Shown: positions 1-13,785, counted from the first letter of the stretch. The stretch: 64,000 nucleotides of DNA from Cardiocondyla obscurior (GCF_019399895.1 NC_091865.1:11103001-11167000); one strand, 5' to 3'. The notes: a model not told the origin generated them from the sequence alone. Numbers and translations are program-made.

Positions 1-1756
1 ATATCCATTCTGGCAGCTTTTATGACTTGTGGAGACGTTGTACTCAGAGCAAATGTAAGTTTTATCGCCGTTCCGAGCGAGCCGGCCGTAATAAAGCCAA
101 AGATAAAGAACAATCCCGGAGTTCGATTAACTTCTTCGCAATCGTAAATCCACGCGATAAATTATTCCGACTTAACAATTCCGGAGTAGCCCGTAAATTC
201 TTGCCGGGCCAAATCGCGGGGAGCTCCGCGAGATCGGAAGCTGAACTTTCTCATGCTAATATTCTTCCACTTCCATCCAATAAAACTCTGAAAGTATACG
301 ACGCTGCATATCCGTCGTAACTTTGGTACAAATGCATTGTATAACACGCGACGCGATAGGTACTGCGCGAGGAACGGTCGTACGAGTCGATAATTAAATA
401 TTGGCTATTGATATTTGACCTGACGCGGTATAAAAAGTTGCGATGTAATTCCTAACGCGATAAATTCTGAACAGCTTTACCTAATATCGAGAAAATAAAA
501 TTTTAGTTTTATTAACGATCCGATATCAAGCTTATTGAAACATTTGAAAAGAAATTTAAAAATAAAAAATAATAAAAAATGTACATATATTTTTCTTTAT
601 TTATTTCTCGGCTCTACTACCGCGTAGTAAAAGCGAGCGTCTTTCGAAATTGATGCAGCTGCTGTTACTTCGGTAAATGTTCTCAAAGCGCTATATATTC
701 AAGACGCATATCTATAAAACACCGAGGCAATCCGAGTAAACCCGGAAGGAAGATGAATCCTCGTGCTCTCCGTTTCTCTTTCTTCCGGTTAATAAAATTT
801 CGAGGGTGTTGGTCGATCGCCGGTGTCGCGGCGCCCACCAAGTGCCCCCCCGTTGCCCTCACGGGCACTTCGACCGAGCGCAGAGGGTGTGTTTCCCAGC
901 TGTGTAAACAGATTTTATGCCAAGTGTAACCGCGAGTCGAGCGAGGGGAAATTGTGCTTCTCATTGTCTATTCCAAAAGCCACTTGCGCCTGATGACACT
1001 TTCTGTCCCTTTTATCTGATTTTCAAAATCGCTTGTATCTTTTTTTTTCTTTTTTTCAAAATTTTGTTTTTATTTTCCTCCCAAAATGTATTTCATTTAA
1101 TTTCTATCAACAGTCGATTTAATCGCCGTGACGGGATAAACGTTATAAAAATGCAATTACGAATTTTACCGGTTGAGATTAGATAAATTTCCATCGGTAT
1201 TAATACTCCTCAAACGATTTAATCGCGCGTCTAAATATTTGAACGGGAGAATTTGTTCGACCATCTATCATCTTTATCGTCTGTGTAAATGATCAATTAA
1301 TTCCCTTGAACAAACAAATAACAACGGAGGAAAGTGCTTTGATGCATATTAAATCTGGAAATTATTATTGTAATAGCCAATCTATTAGGCAACGATCTTT
1401 ACTCTAACAGAACTAATGATTTAATTATAGTAAAACGAACAGTTATACATTATAATGAAAAGAACAAAAAATCTCAGTTCAATTAGTTAATTGTACAACT
1501 TAACAAACTAAAACTTTTACAACGTAATATTATCATAATTCGAAATGTACTGCTTGCCAATTATATAAAATCTATGCAAATTACTGTCGCGATATTTAAA
1601 ATTGATTATACGAAAAAAAAAACTTGTACATTTGATGAACATAAAAATACGAGGCATCAGACTGCATATTATTTAACACCAAAAACCCTGCGTACAACGT
1701 ACGGGCGCAACCGTCCAGCCGCGAAAGCGCGAGGATAACGCGTAAAATGAGTGCTA
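1..1756. other. non-genic stretch, AT-rich with one GC-rich patch
   Basis: I see no gene here. A GC- and CpG-rich patch lies at about 740-960. The rest is AT-rich, with short poly-A/T runs (for example 1043-1060 and 1613-1622). The short open frames overlap each other on both strands and have no splice-site support. It is best read as intron or intergenic DNA. Confidence 0.6.
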
Positions 1757-2509
1757 TCATCTGCGATATTGTCCTTCTGGTGAATTCCCAGCGCGATTTT
1801 CACAATCAGCCGGTGGGATGGAAATACAGTGGCGGGCGTGAGTAATTACAGGCGGTCCACGGGAGAGAAAGAGGCCGGATGATAGCGTGGGGGGGTCAGG
1901 AGATGCGTCACAGGCTGGTTCACAGAGTGTGTGCGCCACGCAACGCTTACCGCGGTAATCATACATGCGTAACGCGAGACCGCGGGGCTCGTATATCGTC
2001 CAGTTATTACCGGTCGTACGTACGATTGCATTGTTGCACGTGGCGCGGATGCAGTCGCATGTCGCTGCTGGCATCGCCGTGGCTATCGTGTGCCGGGGGA
2101 ACGAAATATAGAGGACCCTTCTTCCTTCCATCTCTCCACGGACACGAAGAGTGTGCCGCGGATCGAATATCGTAACTTTAATCCGCGTTACATTACGCGC
2201 CAAGACGATTCTTTCGATTCCAGTTACCGATTCGGAGCTCGTACACTTTCTGCCGGTTCTGTCTGTCCCCCCTTCCCAAGTGCACATTGTATCCGTGATA
2301 TATTTTGTAAAATTTAATTTCCTACGGTCGGTGAAACTTTGTAAAACAAAGCGGGTGGGTTTCTTTTTGATCCTACAATTTCGCGCACGCGAGGGTGACA
2401 AAATCGCGACGCCACGTCGCGAGTTATCGGATTTGCGAGAAAACGCGCGGAAAAGTAGCGCGCGAAAGAAAACCTGTCGCGATAAACAAACTGATGAGGA
2501 ACGGAACAC
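1757..2509 (-). other. unassigned 250-codon open frame (longest in window)
   Basis: This is the longest stop-free ATG frame in the window, and I recognise no family. The predicted protein is rich in Arg, Ser, Thr and Cys. It has no clear signal peptide, membrane segment, repeat or catalytic motif. Open frames of 98 and 120 codons lie on the opposite strand within the same GC-rich block, which suggests that stop codons are scarce here because of base composition. I found no convincing acceptor or donor at its edges. An intronless lineage-specific gene or part of a UTR exon remains possible, but chance is the simplest reading. Confidence 0.12.
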
Positions 2510-2514
2510 ATAAC

Positions 2515-5276
2515 TGGATCATATCTTTTCCTTAGGCAGCGTATTTCATTGCAAATAAAAAGTTGCTTAATCACGATCAACCTAGTTATCGGCTCGTTTA
2601 AACGTCGTAGCTTCAACTTTTGTCTTTCTTGCTACTTATTCTTTTTATATTTTTATCATTATTATTATCAAGATATTGAATCGTCGATGATTAATAAACT
2701 AATTAATAACCACGCGATGAGAATGTACGCGTATGAAAAGATCTTTACGATATTACGGAAGCAAAATTAATTATTTTACGCGAATTATCTCGGTATATAC
2801 GCGCGTTACGGATTTATGATATTTTTCACGAAGGTGGAACGATAAAAAATTTACACACGTGTGATTAACACTCTGGTATAAAATGTATTTCGCATATTCT
2901 AATTCTACTTTATCCGTGTTTACGAGTGCTTTTATGATTTAAAAGAAAATCAAGAACTTTAACAGTGACGCATATGCTCTGAAAATGAAGAAAACGTCCC
3001 GGTACGTTGTATATTTTCAAATACATGCAAATGCGAGGAAACCGAAAACAGCGCTGCTTAATGCATAAAATTCATACTTCTCCCAAATATTTATCTTTCG
3101 TCTAATTTTAATGCGCATCGTACATATGTACATTGCACCGATCTCTCTCGTAAACGATTAATATTACACGTCTGCAACTCGTTATTTAAGACGTTAGACT
3201 GACGTCTTAATACATTTGTTATAATCTAATTGCATGAATGTTAGATAAAACTAGAATTAACGCAGCCGAAGTTTTTCTAATTTTAGTAAACATTTTAAAC
3301 GATTTATATTTTACCAGAAACGCGATTTAACAAATTAAATATATTAAAATTTGCATTAGTTTAATTTTGTTAAACAAGATTACTGTTATTTTTTTTACGT
3401 TTCCTACTTTTTTGCATTTTAATATAAATATTTTCGTAATAATATAGCTATTTTTTTATAATTTATTTTGGAAGAACGTTTATATAGGAAAATTTCTTTT
3501 CTTCTTACGCTTATGAGAAATTGTTGATAATACATACGTGATGAAATTTACTTTGATACGCTTCTGTCGCGACACTATTATTGGAAAATAAGGAAAAAAA
3601 AAAAAAAGCGTGCACTATGTCAAACAGCTATTGCAGATGATAGCTTTCGGGAGGTTTTTCAGAAAATAGCGCGAGCTACGTGTGTTATTTCAATAAAGAC
3701 GTATAGATTCGTGTATCGTATACTTGACTAGGTGATTTCGCATACATCCACGTCCCGAAAGCTTGGTACAGGGAATTCCGAAACAGTCGATGCTGAAAAT
3801 AAACGTAGGCAAGCTTTCACTCAAAACAAGGAACGTTCATAGCCAGAGTCTGGTGTGCAGCTTTGCGTATCGTTATCGATAAACGACGATAAGCATATCG
3901 ATGTCGAAATTCTTATAGTAGCAACTTTTTTTTCACGTATTTCCTATTACGTATACCAAAATTGAAATGTTCATGTATAAAAGAAAAACTTAAATTGTTT
4001 TTAAATATATTTTCTAATTAATAAGAAAGCTGATTGTGTTACTTTGATTTTTGAACAATCGGTTTTAAAATCGGGTATGAAAAATCTCGGAAATGCACAA
4101 GTTTTTTTCTTTTTCTTTCATTCTTAACTGTGAGCTTGGAAATTCACCGCCAAATTCAAGTGGACTTCAACGATTTACGGCAGTTTTCGGGCATACCTTT
4201 TCTCTTTGCCTAACTTCGCGCGCTCTATTCCTTCGTTCTTCTCTTTCCTTTATCGGATAAAAGGCATTAGAGAGCCGCTTAGGTGCAACCCATAAAAGAT
4301 AATATATTTTACGCGATTCGAGTATGCCCTGGGTCAGTTCTCCCGAGAGGAAATCTGAGAGAGAAGTCAGGTTGATGCAAATCGTTTCGAAAATTTATAT
4401 AGATTTACCAAATTTTCGTGAACCTGGCCTGTACACTTTGCAACGTATTCGACTTTAAAAAAAAAAAAAAAAAAAAGAAAAAAAGAAAATGATAAAATTC
4501 AATATTGTATTTGAGGTTTTTCACAAGTCAAATTTGTATTCAAATTCGAAGGATGGGGCGGTTACGTGCGCCTCCCTTTCTGATTAAATCGCGATAGACT
4601 GAGTATTGGATAAGTGGATACCACCAACGTGAGCGTGGTATCTCACCGGGCCGCGGAACCATCGCTAAACTTGGTACGAAACCGAGATCTATTTGTTCCC
4701 GATGAACCGGCGATTCTAGAGATAGCGAAGGAAGGTAGTGAATCCTTTTATTATGCGGCTCACATGGCGGGTGAACGCGCCGGTTCGGAATACTTTTGTT
4801 GAAATTTAAATCTCTGGTACCAGCGTGTTGCGCTTGCCGATTCGTTTTTGCGACTCATTTCGAATACTCGTACATAATCGAATACGAGAAAACTCGATTG
4901 AAAATTCACGCAGCTTCCATGCATAAAATATAATTTAAAAAAATAAAAAAAATGCAGTTTAATTCTTATTTCTAATTCTTACATGTGGAAGACTAAATAT
5001 CTTTTTTAAAAAAATTGAGAAAAAAGAAAAATATATTTCTTGATAAATAAATCAAATTTAGATGTAACAAAAAAAAAAACGTGTAAGAATATTTTGCGTC
5101 CTTTACTCGTTGCCATTAATGTATTTTCAATAAAACGGAATGCATGTTGAGGAAACCTACAGCCCCGCTTCGAATTTAAACTAGCGTTTAGTCTGGATCT
5201 CGCATTATCGACGAAGTCGGCTTTAAATCACGACTAATGCTCGAGATAACGAGCGAATAAGATAAACTTACCCTAC
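2515..5276. other. non-genic AT-rich stretch
   Basis: I see no gene. The stretch contains poly-A runs at 3595-3607 and 4458-4477 and a perfect 12-bp palindrome, GTACATATGTAC, near 3119-3130. A 62-codon frame at 4614-4802 has no splice support. It is probably intronic or intergenic. Confidence 0.6.
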
Positions 5277-5714
5277 GTGATTTCCTGATAAGCGCGTTCG
5301 ACTACTGACGGGCCGCCTAGGCGCGGGCGAGAATTCTGCTTGCGAGGGGTGAGGAGAGAAGTACTCAAAGGACGCGAGAGGAGACGAGGGGGAGGGTGGT
5401 GCGCGTTCGCGAGGAGGGTGCAAACTTCGGTGCCAGGGATTCAAAGACAGCGCGGAGCGGAGCTTCGAAAGAGGAATAAATCTAGGAAGGGGCGGAGCCG
5501 AATCGGTCTGAATCCTAATTACGACGATCCAGAGGCGCGTTAGACGTGACCCAGGACTAAATTCTGTTCTAAGGACTGAGCTAAGAGCCGAGCGACGACT
5601 AGAGGTACTTCCGGGAGCGAATGGGTTAAATGTTGCTGGTAGCAAAGGAGCTCGCTCGGGGTCTGCCAGGGCAGGGGATTCGGGGGTATGCGTCCATTTC
5701 GTCCTCGAAAGCAT
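5277..5714 (-). other. candidate minus-strand exon: 148-codon frame running into a strong splice donor
   Basis: A GC-rich block is open on the minus strand from an ATG at 5714 to a stop at 5268. Just before that stop the frame reads Gly-Asn-His-Val-Gly, and its last coding bases form ACGTAGG|GTAAGT, a near-perfect 5' splice site. This places the exon edge at about 5277. The predicted peptide is rich in Pro, Ser and Arg and has no domain I recognise. It could be a first coding exon or a 5' UTR exon of a minus-strand gene. No matching acceptor exon was identified further along the minus strand. Chance is a serious alternative, because a GTAAGT match beside a GC-rich open frame is not rare over 64 kb. 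Confidence 0.22.
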
Positions 5715-6822
5715 CCCCCCGGGTGGCGTTCCACTTCGTGGTGAAATTAACGCCTTAGCCTGATGGCCTTACTTTCAACCGGTCGACTTCTAATGCGATC
5801 CCGGAAACTTTTGGGCTTGCTTATTCTACCGCGTTGTGAAAAGTGCGACGCAGTCGCGAAACGCGAAACGTCGCGCGAACTTTCTCGTTTGCGAAATCGT
5901 ATCTCGTTTTAAAGAGGTGCTTCTCACTTACACTTTCGCTTTAAAGGACGATGAAATGAATCCCCGGCCTACGATAATTAATAGCCACGTCGCCGTTACG
6001 TATCACGTTATCTCGCCATTATTTTATTAAATACATATGGATCATCGTCGAATAGGATGCGCAGCCCCCGAACTTAATATCCGCGCCGGAAGATCTCCCG
6101 GAGGAGACCTTGAAACTTCGGTACCAAGTAGATTCCGCCGGAAGGCTTCCGTCTGAAATTAGCACCCTCGTTTAATACCACGGCAGATATAGCCGCTGGG
6201 TCAGGCTTCCAACGTACTGCCAGAGGCTCGTTCACGACCTTTGCACTCAAGTGAGGCACGAAGTGAATTGCCGGGACGCATCTATCCACACCGTATACGC
6301 TAAGGACCTCTTCGTACATAATCCTAAATTAAGCACGATTTCCAAGAGTAGCGCGAGCCAGTGAATGAATACTTGGACCTAACATCGCATCGTCTAACCT
6401 AGTAACGTGTCTCGAACGTGTATCGTTCGCGAAGAGCTTCTCAAAGATCTTTGATCTCGGTGAAGTTTATACGTTATCTACTCTTACTCAGTTATACGGA
6501 AATAGTAGTCGTTGCTATCCGGAATACGTTTATAAATTATGAGAAGTATAAAGTAATATCTTTTTCAAAAGAATATCAAAATGTATTAGAGTATGAAAAA
6601 AAAAGAAAAAAAAATATGAATTATTAAAACTGCTCTCTATTCTCTGTTTTACGCGCTCTTGTAATTATGCTCGAGGATCGTGTAAAAAGGGACGTAATTG
6701 CGGATCGTTGGACGTTGTCGCAAATCTTGACGCGCTCGCGCATCTTTATCATTATGACGTCGTAATTAACAGAGCCGAGTACTCGAAAGTATCGCGCGCA
6801 ATTTGTTCTCATTAACGCGAAT

Positions 6823-6823
6823 G

Positions 6824-6854
<31 letters not shown>

Positions 6855-6856
6855 CT
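6823..6856. repeat. (AT)n followed by poly-T
   Basis: A run of alternating AT passes directly into about 16 T residues. This is a compound microsatellite. Confidence 0.9.
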
Positions 6857-6995
6857 TTTGTTACCTGAGCTCAGTGCACGCGCGGATGGTTTGCACTCGG
6901 CAAATACCGTTTCGCGCGTTCAGCTGCATAAAATAATAGAGTCGCTAATACCGTCATTCTCGAAGCTTACGGAGGCCCAGGCCGCGGTTAACTGT

Positions 6996-7026
6996 GCACA
7001 CACGCGCACACACGCGCACACCCGCG
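6996..7026. repeat. CACACACGCG minisatellite
   Basis: About three tandem copies of a 10-bp unit of alternating purine and pyrimidine, CACACACGCG, the last one degenerate. Alternating CA/CG tracts can adopt Z-DNA, but nothing here shows that they do. Confidence 0.8.
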
Positions 7027-9511
7027 CCCACGGATAATTGAAGGTGGGCGCCGTTTGCGCGTCCTCCCATACGTATCCCCCGCGTACGTGCCTTCAAAAA
7101 CGATAATGCTCGTCGCGCCAGCTCGAAGACTCGGTTGGGTGCTTCGCGGTGAATTTCACTTGACGGTAATAGGATCACGCGAAGATAAACTCTCGGATTA
7201 GAGGATTATCGAGTAACCCCGCGTGCGTGCGGGCAGCCTTAATGGTATGCTAATTTGGTGCTAATTCTGAAGGGAAACAGCTAATAACTCAACGGCGCTC
7301 TAATCGTGGAAGATTCTCCCGGCGGTGCGGTCTCGATATAATTCCGCTAACTCGCGCTTGTCTCTTAGCGAATATGAACGGTAACACGTGTTACCCCTCC
7401 CACGGACGTCTACCAAAACGAGCTCGTCGTTCGCCGAAAATGTTTCCGGTGGTTGCATCGGGCGGGTGAAGTTTTAGACCTGCTAATTGAATTACAATTC
7501 GCGCATATCGCGCCCGTTGTCACTGTCGCCGCCATCTCAGTCGTCGTGCGAACTTGCGATTATAATCACATCCCGAAATTGAGGTGCGATAAGATATGCC
7601 GCGAATCCTATACGGTACGTTATAACTTTGCTTAATGTTGTTTAGGTGATGTAATGCTTTAACCAAAACGGATACACGTATGCCTAGTAAAGTTACGATA
7701 CAGTTTAATCAACGTGTAAGACATACGTTACGTTACTGCGTCAAACTTGTACACATGTGCACCCCTCATTTATCTATCATTAAACGTCAATTTGTATATT
7801 TATTAATATATTAAGACGTCAAACTAAATCTCTCTATTAATATTAATTAGAAAATTATTTTCATCTATTATCGTAATTATTAAAGTTACATTTATTTTGC
7901 TTATTAAAATTGAGATTGTATTTTCTCATTTTTTTTTTTTTCTACTCGTTGCGAGCTTGAGTTGAAAATTATAATGGCATTCACTATCGATTCGAGCGTA
8001 CGATGTGCCTCATATAACGATCAACGTGCCGAGGTAAAATAGTGGAACAAAATAGTCCGGCTTAAGTGTCGCTTATCATTTACGGCGGTAAGAAAGGAAG
8101 GCGGCGTGTTCAGAACCCGCGCGAACATCCGTTTAATCTGCAATCTGCGGATCGGCTTTACCGGCAATAGTTTCACACTTTAGGGGTTTCGGTATGCAAA
8201 TGCCGGCGAAGAAACACGCACGGTATATCGGAGGCTGGCCATTCGCCAGCTACTATCCCTTGCAGCCGCCAGCTATTGCGACCTGCGCCGGGCGACGTGT
8301 TACCCAAGTGCATTGCATATTGCAACGCGAGTTAAACTGTGGAATCACGTCGAGAAATAAAAGAAGAATTCTTTTTACGGGAAAAAAAACACGTATTCTT
8401 TCGCGAATGCGATTAAATTGCTCGTCAGATTTATATGAAGTTTCTACCGTGTTTCGTAAAAATATCATCCCTCAGTTAGTTTTCTGTATACGTGTAACAA
8501 AGCTTTTATTAAGAATAAAAATTTAATAAAAGTCTAATTAATTTTAGAAAATGTAAAAGGCATTGCGGATCTAATTTCGCCATGTGATATAATTTCGAAT
8601 ATATTAACATTATTTTAAAACAAACTTTATTTAAACTGAAATAATCTTATTAAAACATATTTTCTTTAACAAGATTTCTTCAATATTGTAAAGATAAAAT
8701 TATTTTTGAAATACTTTGTACTTTTTCTAAACTTAGTACGTTATAAACTTTAATTTTTACGAACGTTATTCGTGCACATTTATTATTTATCGTTAAAATT
8801 TTTTTATAAACTTATTTAACTTTGGATACGTATATCCTTTCGTTTAAATACTCCTGAGCTATAGTTATCGTATTAAAACTATGCGATCAGGGTGTCTTAG
8901 GAGACGTTATGTTTATCTTATATTATAGATAAGATGTAAATTGAATAATGCGTCAAGAGAGTGAAGACTTTCCCGTCGGGAATTAGACGGAACTTCTTGG
9001 AGATTGCATCGATCGCGTGAAGGACGTTAAACGCATCGTGCAAGCGCGAAATATCTAACAGTTCATGCTTTTAGCTTAACGCTGTGTAATTATTATAGTT
9101 TCGCAATACGTTACAAGGCGGCGATAAGAATCGAGGTTGCTACGTGTCGGCAACGCGCGCGCCGCACGATAATATGCTCGACGCGGGTTGAAATTCAAGA
9201 ACGGTCTGTGGTTTTCCGAGTAGAAATACGCGGCAGCTGCATGTGAGGGGTTAAATGTCCACACCAAAACGTTGTTTAATCTCAGGAAAACGACAGCCTT
9301 TTAAAGAGAAAAAAAAAAGAAGAAGAAGAAAAAAAAAAGGTTGATACATCACGCGATAAAGTTACCGCAGAAACATTTGCGTGTTATGACGTGAAATTTT
9401 CTTTTTCAAGCACAAATACCTCTCGATTACACACGACAGTTTCGTATATACATACATAATACATATTATTATATAAAATACATTTTTTCTTTTTTCTACG
9501 TTTGATTTTAA

Positions 9512-9543
9512 TTACGTGATTATTTTTTCTGTTACAGGTGAGT
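9512..9543 (+). other. recursive splice site (ratchet point) 1
   Basis: A T-rich tract, TTATTTTTTCTGTTACAG, ends in a consensus 3' splice site at 9537. It is followed with no intervening exon by the 5' splice site GTGAGT (9538-9543). The juxtaposed acceptor and donor (YnNCAG|GTRAGT) is the hallmark of zero-length exons used for stepwise removal of very long introns, known from Drosophila genes such as Ubx. The implied host gene is on the plus strand and extends on both sides. The alternative is an ordinary acceptor for an exon that happens to begin with GTGAGT. Confidence 0.6.
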
Positions 9544-12500
9544 CTGAAACTTTACCGCAAAGCAACAGATAGCTGAGAAAGTAGTACGTGACGTTAATGA
9601 GGTAATAAAAAAAAAAACTCTGATTGTTGACGAAACCTACAATTTTGCGATGAATTAATTTATAGGTAAATGTTTTCTATGCATTAAAAATTTCGAATTT
9701 AATTTTGAAGAGTAGTCCTTCACTAGTCAGGGACATTCTAACGCCAATGAACTGTCTCGGTGGTTTTAGGATCGATACAGGAAAGGTCGCAGAACTCACG
9801 TAATTTCCTCAAGTCGGCACGGTATTATGAATTATCTACTTTAATGTTTTGCACGGTCGGCCCCATAATGCCTCGTGCGACTGATAATTTCGAGCGGCTA
9901 TAGTCACAAGCGATGACTCACCGACTATCGTAGATCGGACGACGAATCGAGGAAATGTAGCGAGCAAAATTAAATTAAACGTGGGCAGTGCGATATTCTC
10001 GTTTCGACTTAATAATATTAGATTTTGACAGCCGGTCTTTTTATTTGGTCGACAAAAAAAGAAGAAGAATATTAATGTAAAATTAGAAAGACCATGCAAA
10101 CGTTAAAAAATTTAATATTTTTACCATTAAAAATATTATAAGCTACAGGAGGGTCTCGTTCCTCTTTCTTTCTTTCATTATTGAGATATGTTTAACGAGT
10201 AGCTTTATACACTAAATTCGTCATGGAAACTAGTTGTTCGGTTTAACTCGCTAAACCGGTATATCTTCGCGCGGATCGTCGCGAGAGCAAATCTCAGAGA
10301 ATCAAGTCCCGAGAAGACCAAGCCGACGTTAATTCCGCACGGTGCTGCATTAACGTCAAACTTCGGTGACGCGCGGACGTCTTGCGCAAACTTATAATAA
10401 TAATTATCATTATTATGACGTCGTTCAACAGTGCTCCTGCGAAGCGCAAAGTCTGCTTTACAGCCTCCGAGGATTTGACGTTCGCGAAACAGTCGAGCCG
10501 GTTGAAACCGGCGAACAACGACGGTCGCTTCGTAACGAGTTGTCTTAAAGTTTCTCGACGAGAGGGCAAATCGTTTGCGCGCGCCGTTCGGATGAATCCA
10601 TCACAAGACGAACCGAAAGAGAGATGCTTCCCCTTGTTAAATTCAACCCAACGGCGTATCCGTTTCAAAGTAAAATAAATCTGAGTCGCGATTTCGCGCC
10701 CTACCTGATACATTGTGCAAAATATGTAAACTACGACCCTCTCCGCAACTATCTTATTATCAGAAAATATGAAAGATATTAGTACTATAATAATATATCA
10801 GCGCGACAAGATTGAAATTTTCGCAATTACTCAGTCTGATATTTATGAAGATAAATGCGATAAAACACACCTCAACTTGCGTGAGGTAATTATATATTAA
10901 TTATTATATATTAAATAATAATTATAATCGTACTCGTACGTACATCTTCCTTTACATTGTCGCGATTGATCGCGCTGGTTTAATAGCATTTAGTAAATGC
11001 ATTCTAAATAATGATGAATAGTCGTATATGAAAAATAAAAATTGAAATAACCAAATATATTAGATTAGGTACCCAACTTTTATAGGACAAAATCTGAAAG
11101 TTCAGACAGTCAGAATCTGTCGACGTCAGAACGAAGTATAATTCGGCGCTTCCGAATGCGAGAGTAATCGACTTTGAAATAATGCCGACGTACAGAAAAC
11201 TTTCTTGCTGCGCTCAACGTAAAATTGGATTGTATTTCAAGTATGTCAACGCTCTAGGAAGTCCTACAAGCCGGCTGTAATAGAATCCCTATTTATAATC
11301 GAGTTTGCTGTGCTGATGTCTCCATGTAACGTCGCGAAATTAGTAATTACCGTGTAGTTCGGATTTTTTATTAATTTTTTTTAAATTTTTTATTTATAAC
11401 TTTCGAAAGTATTTTGTGAAAGTATGTAATTCCGGTAGCCGTCACGTGCGTCAAGTCCGAGAAATCTCGAGAAATTCATACGCGCCGAGAAGCAGCAATA
11501 TTCCAAATGTTCATCAGTTTCAACCGGCCAGAAACGACGCTTGGTAACGTGCCTTGTTAACGGCTCCTCCGAAATTGCCGTATCTTAGAGCATCAGCCGT
11601 TCTCTTCCTCTCTCTCCTATTTCTCCTTCTCTCTCTCTCTCTCACATTCTCTCATCTTGTCCCGTTCTCTTTGCACCAAAAGCACGTAGACGCATGTATA
11701 CCGTTCCTGTCGAGTTCGTCGTTATAACAGCCCTGCCACGAAACTACCTGTCTCGCGGTGTAAACGAGTTTCGCTAATTTTGGGAGAAACTGCGAAGTTC
11801 CTCGACTGAGGATACTCATAGACAGCGCGATTCAGTTTCCGAGCGCTTTCGTACACCGCATTTTCAGAAATCTCGGTCTAATGAATCATTTTGAAACGAT
11901 TGTCGACATTTCTATTACTGTTAAAGCTCAAAGAATATAAGACTAGGAGTGCGGTAATTAGATTTTTTTTTTATATATATATACGTTTTGTCATATGCAG
12001 TTTCGCGAATTAAAAAAAAATTCGGGATTTCACGTAATGTAAGATTAAAACAATTTTTAACCATAAATGTTCTTTTAGTTTTTTTACAGTCCAAAATTTT
12101 AAAAATATACAGTAATAAATTGAAAATTAATTAAATATTGCATATATATATTTTTTTTAATGCATGTTTTATATTTTGTGTATTTTTTAAAATCTATTTC
12201 ACGACTATTCGGACAAAAATTGTTAAATATTTTTCTTTTCGTAACGTCGTAATAGACTAGGCCGTAGAGACTTAATTTCAACCGATATAGGCGTAGATGG
12301 AATGAAACGCAGCGCTGACGTTAACGCCTCAGCGGGATCGACGGCTGTCCGCGAGATGAATTATGCGATCGGGATTCATGGAATCTGCCGGGTTAGGCGA
12401 GCCTCTCTCTCTCTCTTGACTGTAACGCCACTATAGGTCCGTGTAATTTCGCGGCCGTATCGCGGCCGATTTACGACCGCGCCCGGACCGCGAAGCGTGC

Positions 12501-13739
12501 TAGGCACGAGTCGATCGCACCATCGTAAAGCCCGGAAGAGCGCGTGATTTTATCGTTCTACGATCATCGATCTCGCATCCGGCAGATTGTTTTCCTGGCA
12601 ATCTCACTGCGGCGTCCATTCCCCGATGTGCTGCGAGTTCTTTTAACCCCCTCGGTCGTGCAATTCCGATTGTGATAAAAAAAAAATAAATAATAATTTA
12701 CTAAATGGAAATTTTTCTCCGCTTATATTTTGTACAAAAGTTTTAATTTTATATATGTACTTAACGAAATGTATAAAGATATTTATATGTATATATTTTT
12801 GTCATGTTATCGATCGACGCAGCGAAATCGTTCCAGAAATGAATTACTTTTATAACGACGTTAATGCCAAGAATAAAATGTCTCCGTGGATATTTCTTTT
12901 TTGTCTCGACTTCATTTTTCTACGCAGTCGTATAATCACGTAGATATATTGGTCACATGTACCGAGCACCGGCGCGCGAAAAAAAGCGGCTATGAAACAT
13001 GATGGTTTTATGACGCTCGTTGTAATCGAGCATGTATATTTCTCGTGGGAATACTGATTCGCGAATACCGGCGCCGAAAGACATTTTTATCGATAACAGA
13101 TGTTGTTCGTAAATGCGTGTCAAATATTGAAGACATTAATTGCTCAGTTATATTTGCGCGTTTAACGCCACAACGGAGGTTTTATTCAAAGTCGTAGTTT
13201 TTTTTTTTTTTTTTTTTTTTATATTGTACAGCTTGATGCACGGCCTCGATGCGGTATCCTTTACCAGCCGTGCACCGTAAACCCGCTTTTAAACCGTGCG
13301 TTTTGAAAACCGCGTTTACTACTCACTAATCCCCTGGAATTACGCGTTCTTTTCGCTCAATATCCCGTCAACTATCGCGGATCGAAGCGAACGGGATACC
13401 TGAAAACGATATAAAGGTAGCGGGATCACAGAAGACCAACAACATCGGAATGGAAATGGCATAAATGTTGCTGCGGTTGCTTTACGCAAACCCGTTCGAG
13501 CCGATAAAAGAATTCGTTTCATATCGCCCCTTCATGCTCGAACGAAGCTCTATGACGCATGTAAATAACTAATTACCAACAGTTTCCCCTCTTATGAACT
13601 AGCAACCCGTAAATTTTATCTTTCGCGAATAAACATGAGTATCTACTGGTCGCAACTCTATACTAATTGTAACATAATTAAATGCATTTTTTCCCGAGTG
13701 GAAATTAAAAACCTGATCGTTATCTAACGACTAGCTGGT
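9544..13739. other. probable intronic DNA downstream of ratchet point 1
   Basis: I see no gene. The stretch is AT-rich, with CpG-rich blocks at about 10240-10640 and 12290-12650. It has a CT-rich tract at about 11607-11645, an AT-palindromic patch (ATAATAATAATTAT) near 10395-10410 and a poly-T run at 13199-13220. Open frames of up to 139 codons in the 10.3-10.7 kb block occur on both strands and look like compositional artefacts. Confidence 0.5.
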
Positions 13740-13785
13740 CAATTTGTAGTTTATCTCGTGGTTGCCCAGCAAAACTGTCGATTAT

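Larger units (their letters stand above)
5735..9479. other. non-genic stretch with simple repeats
   Basis: I see no gene. AT-rich DNA is interrupted by CpG-rich patches at about 7000-7120, 7200-7560 and 8090-8300. Simple repeats are an (AT)n tract joined to a poly-T run at 6823-6856, a CACACACGCG minisatellite at 6996-7026 and an A/G-rich tract at about 9309-9340. A short perfect hairpin (TATCTTAT paired with ATAAGAT) lies near 8914-8934. Confidence 0.55.

Noticed and set aside
8893..8940. ATCTTAT/ATAAGAT hairpin as a regulatory element
   Set aside because: A short AT-only stem of a kind expected by chance in this composition.
9643..9662. TTTATAG followed by GTAAAT as another ratchet site
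   Set aside because: The upstream tract is not pyrimidine-rich and the donor match is poor.
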